From contig CAVVIK010000003.1 of assembly GCA_963748315.1 (NCBI GenBank), forward strand, positions 79,414 to 143,413: a stretch of DNA of 64,000 nucleotides. The letters run 5' to 3'. Below the pieces are notes generated by a model. The model was not told where the DNA came from and did not search any database. It was given only the letters and a program-made list of their open reading frames with translations. Both the position numbers and the translations under genes were made by a program. This document shows positions 31,514 to 39,598 of this stretch, piece by piece (positions within the stretch are counted from its first letter, which is position 1; each line of letters starts with the position of its first letter). The stretch is from DASPHG01 sp963748315. Lineage in GTDB: Bacteria > Actinomycetota > Thermoleophilia > Solirubrobacterales > Thermoleophilaceae.

Positions 31514-32478
31514 ACGACCTCGAAGAAGCCCATCCAGCCCAACTCCGCGAATTCGGAGACGTGCGCGTGGAACATGTACCTGCCCTCGTACGGGAAGCGC
31601 AGCTCGAGGACTCCGCGCTGGCCCTGCCCCTGGATCACCGTGTCGGTCAGCTCCGTCGGCTCGAGCGCCGTGCCGGTCGGGTAGTAGTGGAAGAAGTTCG
31701 CGTGGACGTGGAACGAGTTGACGAGGTCGAACTCGAGCGCGTTCACGAGGTAGATGCGGACGAGCTGGTCACGCTTCACGCGCACCGGCTCGTGTTGGTA
31801 CGCGAAGGCGACCGTGTTGACCGCGTACACCTCGTTCGAGCGGTCGAAGTTCGTGTCGAACCCGTTCATCACCATCACGAGCTCGTCGGCGTCGGGCCGG
31901 CCCTGCTTCGGGTCGATCACGAATGCGCCGTACAGGCCCTTCGCGATGTGGTCGGCGAGCGGGATCGAGTGGCAGTGGTAGAGGTGGAGGCCGAACGGCT
32001 CCGCCGTGAACTCGTACGCGGTCTGCTCGCCCGGCTCGATGTTGCCCGCGCCCACCCCGGGGACGCCGTCCATCCGCGCGGTGTGGATTCCGTGGAAGTG
32101 GATCGTGTGCGGATGGTCGGAGGCGTTCACGAACCGGATCCGGAGGCGCTCCCCCTCGCGCGCCCGCAACGTCGGTCCCGGGACGCGTCCGTTGTACGCC
32201 CACGCGGCGTACTTGACGCCCGGTGCGACCTCGATCTCCTTCTCATCCGCGACGAGCTCCCACTCCCGCACGCCGTCGCGGACCACGCCCTCGTCGAAGT
32301 CGCGCAGGATCGCCTGCGGGTCGAAGCCGTTCGAGGCCGGATCGACCATGCCGACGGTCCCCAGGTGGGCGGCCGCCCCCATGTGCGCCGCATGGGGCTC
32401 AGCGGCGAGCGCCTGCGCCGCGGGCAGCGCTCCCGCGACGAGCGGAATCCGGCAGAGAAAGTTTCGACGGGACAACAT
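31510..32478 (-). CDS. Two-domain multicopper oxidase, secreted
   Basis: 322 residues. N-terminal R-R-N-F-L plus a hydrophobic stretch ending A-Q-A-L-A-A suggests a Tat-type signal. Copper motifs in order: H-F-H-G (about 125-128), H-L-Y-H-C-H-S-I-P-L (about 167-176, type 1 Cys in the first domain), H-V-H-A-N-F-F (about 256-262) and H-A-H-V-S-E-F (about 305-311). The type 1 Cys in domain 1 and the last trinuclear ligands in domain 2 fit the two-domain, trimeric laccase/nitrite-reductase-like class. Together with ZIP and DtxR, a metal-oxidase role (Mn or Fe) is possible. The start is 1 bp from a perfect palindrome. Confidence 0.88.
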   Translation of the reverse strand: MLSRRNFLCRIPLVAGALPAAQALAAEPHAAHMGAAAHLGTVGMVDPASNGFDPQAILRDFDEGVVRDGVREWELVADEKEIEVAPGVKYAAWAYNGRVPGPTLRAREGERLRIRFVNASDHPHTIHFHGIHTARMDGVPGVGAGNIEPGEQTAYEFTAEPFGLHLYHCHSIPLADHIAKGLYGAFVIDPKQGRPDADELVMVMNGFDTNFDRSNEVYAVNTVAFAYQHEPVRVKRDQLVRIYLVNALEFDLVNSFHVHANFFHYYPTGTALEPTELTDTVIQGQGQRGVLELRFPYEGRYMFHAHVSEFAELGWMGFFEVV

Positions 32479-32479
32479 C

Positions 32480-32501
32480 AGATTTAGACGCGCCTAAATC
32501 T
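32480..32501. promoter_or_regulatory. Palindromic operator, DtxR/MntR type
   Basis: AGATTTAG and CTAAATCT are exact inverted 8-mers around a six-base G+C core (ACGCGC). The half sites TTTAG/CTAAA resemble known DtxR/IdeR/MntR boxes. It sits between the divergent multicopper oxidase start (32478) and ygfZ (32513) and is A+T-rich against its surroundings. It overlaps the ygfZ -10 hexamer by one base, so both directions could be repressed. Confidence 0.75.
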
Positions 32502-32506
32502 ACACT
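32501..32506 (+). promoter_or_regulatory. Putative -10 element of ygfZ
   Basis: TACACT with exactly six bases to ATG 32513, the leaderless spacing; touches the DtxR-type palindrome. Confidence 0.4.
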
Positions 32507-32512
32507 ACGTCC

Positions 32513-33337
32513 ATGATCGTCGATCGCAGCTCGCGCGGGAAGGTCCGCCTCCGGGGCGGGGAGGCCGCCGAGTTCCTCCAAGGACAGGTCACGAACGACG
32601 TGGAGGGCCTCGAGCCCGGCCAGGGCTGCTACGCGGCGCTTCTCAACCACAAGGGGAAGATGCGGCTCGACATGCGGATCCTGCGCGGGCCCGACTGGAT
32701 CTGGATCGACACCGAGCCGGGCGCCGACGCGATGCTGCTGAAGCACATCGAGACCTACAGCCTGGGCCGCGACGTCACGTGGGAGTCGGCCGACGAGGGC
32801 ATCGTGTCGGTCGTGGGCGAAGTCGAGCTGGACATCGAGCCACCCGCGGGGGAGCACTCGTGGGTCGAGGGCGAGCGTGGCATCTACGTGCGCACGTACG
32901 CGGGCGTGGACATCATCGGCGACGACCTACCGGGACCGGACGGGTCCGAGTCGGACGCCGAGTGCGTCCGGATCGAGGCGGGCATCCCGCGTTTCGGCCT
33001 CGACATGGACGGCGACACGATCCCGCAGGAGGCCGGCATAAACGACCGCGCGGTCTCGTTCACGAAGGGCTGCTACGTCGGCCAGGAGACGGTCGCACGG
33101 CTCTTCTACAAGGGCAAGCCAAACCGCCATCTGAGGGGGCTGAAGCTGAGCCGTCCTGCGGATCACGGCGAGCCGATCGTCCTGGGCGAGCGCGAGGTCG
33201 GCCGAATCGGATCCGCCTGCGTCTCCCCCACTCACGGGCCGATCGCCCTCGCGCTGGTCAGGCGGGAGGCCGCTCCGGGCGACACCGTCGCCGTCGACGG
33301 CGCCACCGCCGAGGTCGTCGAGCTCCCGTTCGGCTAA
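32513..33337 (+). CDS. ygfZ: YgfZ/GcvT-like folate-binding Fe-S cluster protein
   Basis: 274 residues. The family signature K-G-C-Y-V-G-Q-E is near 184-191 (from F-T-K-G-C-Y). The N-terminus has L-R-G-G-E-A-A-E-F-L-Q-G-Q-V-T-N-D-V and the GcvT-like fold follows, with G-R-D-V near 87 and R-F-G-L-D near 160. YgfZ uses tetrahydrofolate to help build or repair some Fe-S enzymes. Divergent from the metal-regulated operon with the operator between, so metal control is possible. Confidence 0.9.
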   Translation: MIVDRSSRGKVRLRGGEAAEFLQGQVTNDVEGLEPGQGCYAALLNHKGKMRLDMRILRGPDWIWIDTEPGADAMLLKHIETYSLGRDVTWESADEGIVSVVGEVELDIEPPAGEHSWVEGERGIYVRTYAGVDIIGDDLPGPDGSESDAECVRIEAGIPRFGLDMDGDTIPQEAGINDRAVSFTKGCYVGQETVARLFYKGKPNRHLRGLKLSRPADHGEPIVLGEREVGRIGSACVSPTHGPIALALVRREAAPGDTVAVDGATAEVVELPFG

Positions 33338-33382
33338 AGACTCGCCGCCGGATCGCCGACGAGGTGGGTGGGACGTGGCTGC

Positions 33383-35146
33383 GTGCTCAAGCGAACCCTG
33401 CCTACAACCCTCCTAGTACTGCTCGCCTGCGCCCCCGTCGCGGCCGCGGCTCCGCGCGCCCATTCAGCGGCGCAGCAGCGCGCCGAGGCCTCGCTGAGCG
33501 AGGCCGAGCGGCTTCTCGACGGGCACGGCGTCCGTACCGGCCGCGAGGCCACCCCCGCCCTGCTCGAGGTCGCCAGGCGGATGCACCACCTCCGGGGCGA
33601 CGAGCGGCGCGAGGCGATCGCGCTGCTGTCGCGCCCGACGAGCCCCGACGCCCCGTCGGACGAGCGGTTCACGGTCCCGGAGGAGCCGCCCCTCTGCGAC
33701 GCGAGCTTCTGCGTGCACTGGGTTGCCAGCACCGCTGACGCCGCGACCGCGCTCCAGGTTGCGCGCGTCCTCGCCGAGGCGAACGCGGCGCGCGGATTCG
33801 AGAACGGGACGCTCGGCTGGCGCGAGCCGCCCGACGACGGCGATGGCCGGATCGACATCTACCTCAAGGACGTCGGGGAGCAGCGCCTGTTCGGGTTCGC
33901 GACCACGGACCCCGACCAGGCGGAGGTGCGGCAGCACTCCTATCTCGTCATCGACAACGACTTCGACCCGCTCCAGTACGGCGGGGCCGACGAGCTCGAG
34001 TCGCTGCGAGTCACTCTCGCCCACGAGTACGCCCACGTCCTCCAGTACGGCTACGACGTGCTCGCCGACGGCTGGCACTTCGAGTCGAGCGCCGTCTGGA
34101 TGGAGCAGCGGATGTACCCGGAGATCACCGACTGGCTTCGGTTCTTGAACGACGGGGCCACGGGAGAGGGCTGGCGCGCGCTCACCGAGCTCTCGCTCAC
34201 CTACTTCGAGCTCGACCCCGACGCCGAGGACGCGCCGGACCCGCGGACGGCGAAGCCCTATGGCGACGTCGTGTGGAACGACTTCCTGAGCGCGAAGTAC
34301 GCGACGGAGGGAGACGCCCTGCAGCGCGCCACGTGGGAGAACTCGAACGGCCTCGAGTCGCCGAGCACGGACGCCTACGACGCTGCGATCCGCGCCGTGG
34401 GCGGCGACGGCTTCGAACATGACTTCGGCGAGTTCGCGGCCGCGGTCGCGGAATGGCAGGTGCCCGCTTCGACGTTCCCCGCCGCAACGGAGCTCCCGGA
34501 CGTCGAGCGCCGCGGCGAGCTCGTCCGCGACGGCAGCCCCGACTCCCTCCGCATGGACCACCTCACCTTCGCCCTCTACGACGTCCCCGCGACGGACGGC
34601 CCGCTGCGGCTCGCCGCATCGTTGCCGAAGGGCACGGCCGGGGCGGTCGCACTCGTGGGGCGCTCGGGCACGGCCGCGGACGGCGAGGTCACGACCGAGC
34701 TCCGCCAGCTCCCGGACGGCGGCCTCGGAGCGGTCACGATCGAGCAGCCGAGCTCCTTCTACGAGTCGGGCGGGCGTGTGACTGCGGTGGTCGTTAATTC
34801 GGACGCGTCGCACGGCCTGCTCTGGCAGGACGACCTCGGGGACTGGCGCTGGAAGCGCGACGATGAGCACGTCACGGCGCGCGTCACGTCGGACACGCAG
34901 ACGCCGCGCGCGTCCCTGCGCCGCTTCCGGCTGCGCTCGCGCGACGACAATCCCCTCGCCTTCGTCGCGATCCTGAGCCAGGACGGCCACAGGATCGGAC
35001 GCCGCAGCGGCCAGCTCCGGCCCGGCGCGGCCCGCCGGTTGCGGATCGGCGGCGGTGAGGAGGGCCGGGCACGCCTCGTGGTCAAGCTCGCGGACCCGAG
35101 CGCGAACAAGAAGCGGCTCACCCGCACGCTCCGGCTGGCGCGCTAA
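33383..35146 (+). CDS. Secreted zinc metalloprotease (MXAN_6640-type)
   Basis: About 587 residues from GTG 33383 (frame open to GTG 33368). Signal peptide to about residue 24, ending in an Ala run. H-E-Y-A-H-V-L-Q-Y-G is the zinc site HExxH (near residue 218), preceded by D-N-D-F-D-P and followed by an E-S-S-A-V-W-M-E-Q helix that supplies a likely third ligand Glu. The C-terminal half (about 390-587) is strand-rich and probably non-catalytic. Similar proteins occur in myxobacteria and actinobacteria. Substrate unknown. Confidence 0.78.
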   Translation: MLKRTLPTTLLVLLACAPVAAAAPRAHSAAQQRAEASLSEAERLLDGHGVRTGREATPALLEVARRMHHLRGDERREAIALLSRPTSPDAPSDERFTVPEEPPLCDASFCVHWVASTADAATALQVARVLAEANAARGFENGTLGWREPPDDGDGRIDIYLKDVGEQRLFGFATTDPDQAEVRQHSYLVIDNDFDPLQYGGADELESLRVTLAHEYAHVLQYGYDVLADGWHFESSAVWMEQRMYPEITDWLRFLNDGATGEGWRALTELSLTYFELDPDAEDAPDPRTAKPYGDVVWNDFLSAKYATEGDALQRATWENSNGLESPSTDAYDAAIRAVGGDGFEHDFGEFAAAVAEWQVPASTFPAATELPDVERRGELVRDGSPDSLRMDHLTFALYDVPATDGPLRLAASLPKGTAGAVALVGRSGTAADGEVTTELRQLPDGGLGAVTIEQPSSFYESGGRVTAVVVNSDASHGLLWQDDLGDWRWKRDDEHVTARVTSDTQTPRASLRRFRLRSRDDNPLAFVAILSQDGHRIGRRSGQLRPGAARRLRIGGGEEGRARLVVKLADPSANKKRLTRTLRLAR

Positions 35147-35147
35147 A

Positions 35148-35153
35148 TACGAT
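35148..35153 (+). promoter_or_regulatory. Putative -10 element of the acyltransferase gene
   Basis: TACGAT seven bases before GTG 35161. Confidence 0.35.
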
Positions 35154-35160
35154 CTGGCGC

Positions 35161-36144
35161 GTGGCCGACGGCTCACGTAGCCCATTTGGACGCAGGGGAC
35201 GGCTGAGCGCGGACAGCCCCCTGACCGGCAGCATGCGCGAGGCTGACGTCGGCTTCGACCCGCGCACCGAGGTCCTCGACATGCCGGAGCCTCAGCCAGA
35301 GCCGGAGGCGGCTGCCGATCCGCGCGCTCTCAGCCGGCTGATCCCCTCGGAGGAGCCCGGCCGCCAGATCGACGACTGGGGCCGCTCGGAGACGACGTTC
35401 CAGCTCGCCGAGCCGATTCTCGACTTCTACTACCGCTACTGGTTCCGGGTCGAGCTCCAGGACGTCGCGAACGTGCCGGCCGAGGGCGGCGCGCTGCTCG
35501 TCGCCAATCACTCGGGCGCGCTCCCTCCCGACGCGCCGATGATCATGCACGGGATCCGCACCGAGCACGCCCACCCGCGGCCCGTCTACATGCTCGGCGA
35601 GCACTGGTTCAAGGGCTACCCGGGCGTCGGCATGCTCGCGAACAAGATCGGGCTCGTCGCCGCGCATCCGGCGAACGCGCAGCGGCTGCTCTGCGACGAG
35701 GGGCGGCTCGCGCTCGTGTTCCCGGAGGGCCAGAAGGGCTCGCGCAAGCTCTACTGGCAGCGCTACAAGCTCCGGCGTTTCGGACGCGGCGGCTTCGTGC
35801 GTACCGCCATGAAGGCCGGTGTGCCGATCGTCCCGATCGCGGTCGTCGGCGCCGAGGAGGCCATGCCGATCTTCGCGCACGTCCCTCTGCTCCAGCGGCT
35901 GACGGGCCTCATCTACTTCCCCGTCAACCACGCCTTCCCCCATTTCGGGCTGGCTGCCGGTTTGATGTACCTGCCCGCGAAGTTCAAGATCCGCTTCCTG
36001 GATCCGGTCGATCTGAGCGGATACGGGCCGGAAGACGCGGAGGACGTCGCGCTGGTCCAGTCGATCGCCGAGGACATCCGAGCCACGATTCAGCGCGAGG
36101 TCGACGATCTCGTAGCCTCGCGTGAATCAGTGTGGTTCGGTTAG
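35161..36144 (+). CDS. PlsC-like lysophospholipid acyltransferase family protein
   Basis: 327 residues. A non-conserved acidic N-terminus (about 1-85), then the acyltransferase fold: V-A-N-H-S-G-A-L-P-P-D (about 117-127, the His/Asp motif with extended spacing), F-P-E-G-Q-K-G (about 183-189, motif III) and V-P-I-V-P-I-A-V-V-G (about 220-229, motif IV). The spacing variant N-H-S-G-x-x-P-x-D marks a subfamily distinct from classical PlsC. It probably acylates a lysophospholipid or similar at the membrane. Acceptor unknown. Confidence 0.82.
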   Translation: MADGSRSPFGRRGRLSADSPLTGSMREADVGFDPRTEVLDMPEPQPEPEAAADPRALSRLIPSEEPGRQIDDWGRSETTFQLAEPILDFYYRYWFRVELQDVANVPAEGGALLVANHSGALPPDAPMIMHGIRTEHAHPRPVYMLGEHWFKGYPGVGMLANKIGLVAAHPANAQRLLCDEGRLALVFPEGQKGSRKLYWQRYKLRRFGRGGFVRTAMKAGVPIVPIAVVGAEEAMPIFAHVPLLQRLTGLIYFPVNHAFPHFGLAAGLMYLPAKFKIRFLDPVDLSGYGPEDAEDVALVQSIAEDIRATIQREVDDLVASRESVWFG

Positions 36145-36155
36145 GGTTCCCGCCC
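36142..36155 (+). promoter_or_regulatory. Promoter-like 14-mer shared with the sucC upstream region
   Basis: TAGGGTTCCCGCCC begins at the PlsC-like gene stop and precedes the lipoprotein start by 19 bases. The same 14 bases occur at 61650-61663 before sucC. TAGGGT could be the -10 hexamer. Confidence 0.35.
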
Positions 36156-36174
36156 GAGGGATGGAGGGCACTTG

Positions 36175-36612
36175 ATGACGCGACGGATACGCGCCGGGAC
36201 CTTGCTCGTCCTGGGCGCCGCGGGACTGGCGCTTGCGGCGTGTGGCGAGGACGACTTCGAGAACGAGCCGCGCCCGGCGGTCCCGAAGCAGCTGACCGGC
36301 GTGATCACCGCCCAGAAGCTCACGGTCTCGCCCAGCACGCTCGGCGCGGGCCCGGTCGTAATCACCGTCTCCAACCAGGACGACGCGGCCCACACGGTCA
36401 CGCTCGAGAGCGCCGACGGCGACGGGACCATCCGCGAGCAAGTCGGCCCGATCAACCCGCTCGACACGGCGACGCTGCAGCGCACGCTCACCACGGGCTC
36501 CTACACGGTCTCCGCCGGATCGGAGGCCGCTGTCGAGCGCGAGATCAAGCCCGCGACGCTGACGATCGGCAAGGACCGGAAGTCCGGCTCCGACGAGCTG
36601 CTGCTGCCCTAG
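36175..36612 (+). CDS. Lipoprotein with Ig/cupredoxin-like beta domain
   Basis: 145 residues from ATG 36175, with GGAGGG upstream. Lipobox L-A-A-C near residue 22 of the longest form, a linker rich in acidic residues and Pro, then a strand-rich domain (V-V-I-T-V-S-N-Q-D-D-A-A-H-T-V-T-L) ending in A-T-L-T-I. The V-x-N-x-D-x-x-x-H-T-V layout resembles cupredoxin-like copper carriers, and the His could be a ligand, but no Cys or second His/Met set is clear. Function not established. Confidence 0.65.
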   Translation: MTRRIRAGTLLVLGAAGLALAACGEDDFENEPRPAVPKQLTGVITAQKLTVSPSTLGAGPVVITVSNQDDAAHTVTLESADGDGTIREQVGPINPLDTATLQRTLTTGSYTVSAGSEAAVEREIKPATLTIGKDRKSGSDELLLP

Positions 36613-36649
36613 GGCGAAACTCATAGCTACCGTGCGCGTTACCTGCGTC

Positions 36650-37486
36650 ATGGCCATCCGCACGATCGCCCTTGCACTCCTCCTGTGCGTAGCCGCGCCC
36701 GCGCTGCCTGCAGCCGCGGATCAGACGGCGGGCCAGAAGCTCTTCCGCAAGCGCCTATTGAACGACCGGGGCGTCAAGCCTGAGGTGAAGCGCGTGCTGC
36801 GAAACGGCGGGTTCGTGGACCGCGACATCCGCTTCGGCGACATCACGGGCGACGGCAAGTCCGACGCGCTCGTGCTCGTGAACGAGGGCGGGTCCGCGGG
36901 CCGGATCGCGCTGTACGTCTACAGCTCGCACCCGCCCCGGAACAGCGACGGCGGCGGTGGCGACATGTTGCGAATCCGTTACAAGGACCAGAACCTGTAC
37001 CGCGCCCGCGCGAAGCTGAAGCAGACCAGCGCGAAGCGCCCGAACGGCGCGGTCGTCTACAAGACTCCGATCTACGACCCCGGTGACGACCTGGACGACC
37101 CCGGCGCGAACGAAGTCGTCGAGGTCCGCTGGCGCTCCCGCAAGTCGCGCTTCGGCGTCCATAGCCGCAAGACAGTCGACCGCGTGCGCTCTCGCTTCTG
37201 CGCCGACAGCGGCGACTACTGCACCAAGACGATCAAGTCTCCCCGCGGACGCACCTACCTCCAGATCCGCTCCGTCACGCTGAGCGGCCGCTACACGCTC
37301 TGCGTTACCCCGCCCGCCGGCACGCAGCAGTGCCACTTCTTCACTCTCCGGCGGATTGGCGACGAATACTTGTCGCGCGTCGGCTGGAAGGCCAACTTCC
37401 CGGACGGCGGCCCCGGCCGCTACCAGGTCGTCTGGCGGCTGGGCTCGCAGCAGCTCGGCCCGGCGCTCGGCTTCCGTCGCGACTGA
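36650..37486 (+). CDS. Secreted protein of unknown function
   Basis: 278 residues from ATG 36650 (GTG 36632 in frame upstream). Signal peptide to about residue 20 (A-L-P-A-A-A). D-I-T-G-D-G-K-S-D-A-L-V-L-V near residue 62 resembles the calcium-binding FG-GAP/dockerin-like D-x-x-x-D-G-x-x-D turn. Basic overall, with four cysteines in the second half (C-A-D-S-G-D-Y-C and C-V-T, Q-Q-C) suggesting disulfides. No family named. Confidence 0.6.
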   Translation: MAIRTIALALLLCVAAPALPAAADQTAGQKLFRKRLLNDRGVKPEVKRVLRNGGFVDRDIRFGDITGDGKSDALVLVNEGGSAGRIALYVYSSHPPRNSDGGGGDMLRIRYKDQNLYRARAKLKQTSAKRPNGAVVYKTPIYDPGDDLDDPGANEVVEVRWRSRKSRFGVHSRKTVDRVRSRFCADSGDYCTKTIKSPRGRTYLQIRSVTLSGRYTLCVTPPAGTQQCHFFTLRRIGDEYLSRVGWKANFPDGGPGRYQVVWRLGSQQLGPALGFRRD

Positions 37487-37512
37487 ACGTGACCTGAATC
37501 ACACGGCGTCGC

Positions 37513-37544
37513 TTGCGCTCGCGCAATACTTGCGTAGATGCAAG
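37513..37544. promoter_or_regulatory. Two inverted repeats, candidate MarR operator
   Basis: TTGCG/CGCAA (37513-37526, four-base spacer) and CTTGC/GCAAG (37529-37544, six-base spacer). Both share a TTGC..GCAA core, and the second spans the ATG of the MarR gene at 37538, as expected for autoregulation. Confidence 0.5.
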
Positions 37545-37975
37545 CAACTGCGGATACCGCGCGCTGTCTCCTTGAGTTCCTCCGCTTCCTGACCCAGTCG
37601 GCCGGCAACGCGTTCGTCCAGGCGGTCGAAGACGCTGGGCTCTCGCTGACGCAGCTGAAGGCGATGCACATCCTCGCCGCCTCGGACGAGGAGCTCTCGC
37701 TGAACGGCCTCGCCGAACGGCTCGGCGGGCTCTCCCTCCCCACGCTCAGCCGCGCCGTGGATGCGCTCGTGCAGCGCGGCTACGTCCGCCGCGCCGAGGA
37801 CAGCGCCGACCGCAGGGTCAAGCGCCTCAGCCTGACCGCGAAGGGCCGCCGGACGATCGACCGCCTGCTCGAGATCCGCGTGGCCGAGCTCGGGGCCGTC
37901 CTCGAGACCCTCACCGACGACGAGCGCGACCGCCTGGCGCGCGCGCTCGAGCCGATCCTGGAGCGCCGCGCATGA
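37538..37975 (+). CDS. MarR family transcriptional regulator
   Basis: 145 residues with the winged-helix MarR layout. An N-terminal dimer helix precedes L-T-Q-L-K-A-M-H-I-L (about 38-47) and L-S-L-N-G-L-A-E-R-L (about 53-62). Next come the recognition helix S-L-P-T-L-S-R-A-V-D-A-L-V (about 67-79) and the wing R-A-E-D-S-A-D-R-R-V-K-R-L (about 86-98). The four-base ATGA overlap with the downstream MFS gene makes it the likely repressor of that exporter, with the inverted repeats at its own start as the target. Confidence 0.9.
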   Translation: MQATADTARCLLEFLRFLTQSAGNAFVQAVEDAGLSLTQLKAMHILAASDEELSLNGLAERLGGLSLPTLSRAVDALVQRGYVRRAEDSADRRVKRLSLTAKGRRTIDRLLEIRVAELGAVLETLTDDERDRLARALEPILERRA

Positions 37976-39540
37976 CGGACCGCATCCGCCTGACCGAGGC
38001 CAACCGCCGCTGGTGGACGCTCGCGGCCATGTGCTTCGCGCTGTTCATGATCATGCTCGACAACACGGTCGTGAACGTCGCGCTGCCGTCGATCCAGGCG
38101 GACCTCGACACATCGATCGGGAGCCTCGAATGGACGGTGAACGCCTACACGCTGACGTTCGCAGTCCTGCTCGTCACCGGCGGCCGGTTGGGCGACATCT
38201 TCGGCCGGCGGCGGATGTTCCTCTTCGGCGTGACCGCGTTCGCGGCCTCGAGCGCGGCGATCGGGCTTGCGCCCGACCAGTCCTGGCTCGTGGCCGGCCG
38301 CGCCGTTCAGGGCGTCGGCGCCGCCTTCATGATGCCCGCGACGCTGTCGATCATCACGAACGCGTTCCCGCCCGAGATGCGCGGGAAGGCGATCGGGACG
38401 TGGGCGGGCGTGTCGGGGCTCGCGCTCGCGATCGGTCCGGTCGTGGGCGGCTTCCTCACCGAGCACGTCTCGTGGCGGGCAATCTTCTTCCTCAACCTGC
38501 CGGTCGCCGCCGGCGCGGTCGCCGTGACGCTGTTCGCCACGCGGGAGTCGCGTGACGAGACGGTCGAGCGGCGGATCGACCTGCCCGGCATCGCAACGCT
38601 CTCCATCGGCCTCACGGCGCTCGTGCTCGCGCTCATCGAGGGGAACTCGTGGGGCTGGGGATCGCCCGAGACCGTCGCCCTCCTCGTCACCGCCGTGATC
38701 GGGCTTGTCGGATTCGCCGTCACCGAGTCGCGCTCGCGCGTGCCTATGGTCGACTTCTCGTTCTTCCGCTCGCCGAGCTTCCTCGGCGCGAACGCGGTCG
38801 GCTACGTCATCTCGTTCGCGATGCTCGCGGTCTTCTTCTTCGTCGCGCTGTACATGCAGAACATCCTCGGCTACAGCGCGCTCGAGGCCGGCGTCCGCTT
38901 CCTCCCCTCCACCGTCCTGATCATCGTCACGGCGCCGATCGCCGGCCGGCTCGCCGACCGCGTCGGCCCGCAGCGCCTGATCGTCTCCGGCCTCCTGCTG
39001 ATCGCGGTCTCCCTCTATATCCAGACGCACATCAGCGTCGACTCCGGCTACGGCCTGCTGTTCGCGGCCTTCATGGTCATGGGAGTCGGCATCGGCCTGA
39101 CGATGTCACCGATGTCGACGGCCGCGATGAACGCCGTCGAGACGTCGAAGGCGGGCGTCGCATCGGGGATCCTGTCGATGTCACGAATGGTCGGCGGCAC
39201 CTTCGGCGTTGCCGCGATCGGCGCCCTGTTCCAGGCGATCACGCGCCATGACATCGACTCCAAGCTCGCCGCTCTGGACATCGGCGACGCCCAGCGCGAG
39301 AAACTCGTCGAGGCTGCCGGGTCGAGCGGGATCAGCGACGTCGCACGCCAGATGGACCCCGAGGCGGCACGCCAGATCGTGACGGCGGTCGACGAGTCCT
39401 TCATCCACGCGCTCTCGACCGCGATGTGGCTCTCGTTCGCGGTCACCGTGATCGGCGCCATCGTGGCCGCCCTCCTGATCGAGCGGCGGCCGGTCCACCA
39501 GCCGGATCAGCCGACCGGACTGGCGGAAGTCGCGGCCTGA
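37972..39540 (+). CDS. MFS drug exporter, DHA2 (14-TMS) family
   Basis: 522 residues with about 14 hydrophobic helices. First-helix D-N-T-V-V-N-V-A-L-P (motif D1 of DHA2 proteins, about 25-34), loop 2-3 motif A G-G-R-L-G-D-I-F-G-R-R-R (about 66-77) and motif C G-P-V-V-G-G-F (about 157-163). Likely a proton-coupled multidrug or antibiotic exporter. Cotranscribed with its MarR regulator. The substrate cannot be told from sequence. Confidence 0.9.
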   Translation: MTDRIRLTEANRRWWTLAAMCFALFMIMLDNTVVNVALPSIQADLDTSIGSLEWTVNAYTLTFAVLLVTGGRLGDIFGRRRMFLFGVTAFAASSAAIGLAPDQSWLVAGRAVQGVGAAFMMPATLSIITNAFPPEMRGKAIGTWAGVSGLALAIGPVVGGFLTEHVSWRAIFFLNLPVAAGAVAVTLFATRESRDETVERRIDLPGIATLSIGLTALVLALIEGNSWGWGSPETVALLVTAVIGLVGFAVTESRSRVPMVDFSFFRSPSFLGANAVGYVISFAMLAVFFFVALYMQNILGYSALEAGVRFLPSTVLIIVTAPIAGRLADRVGPQRLIVSGLLLIAVSLYIQTHISVDSGYGLLFAAFMVMGVGIGLTMSPMSTAAMNAVETSKAGVASGILSMSRMVGGTFGVAAIGALFQAITRHDIDSKLAALDIGDAQREKLVEAAGSSGISDVARQMDPEAARQIVTAVDESFIHALSTAMWLSFAVTVIGAIVAALLIERRPVHQPDQPTGLAEVAA

Positions 39541-39598
39541 AGCACCTGCATCGATACGATCCTCGCCGCTTCAAGGACCGAGGAGGAATCGAGAGCAG

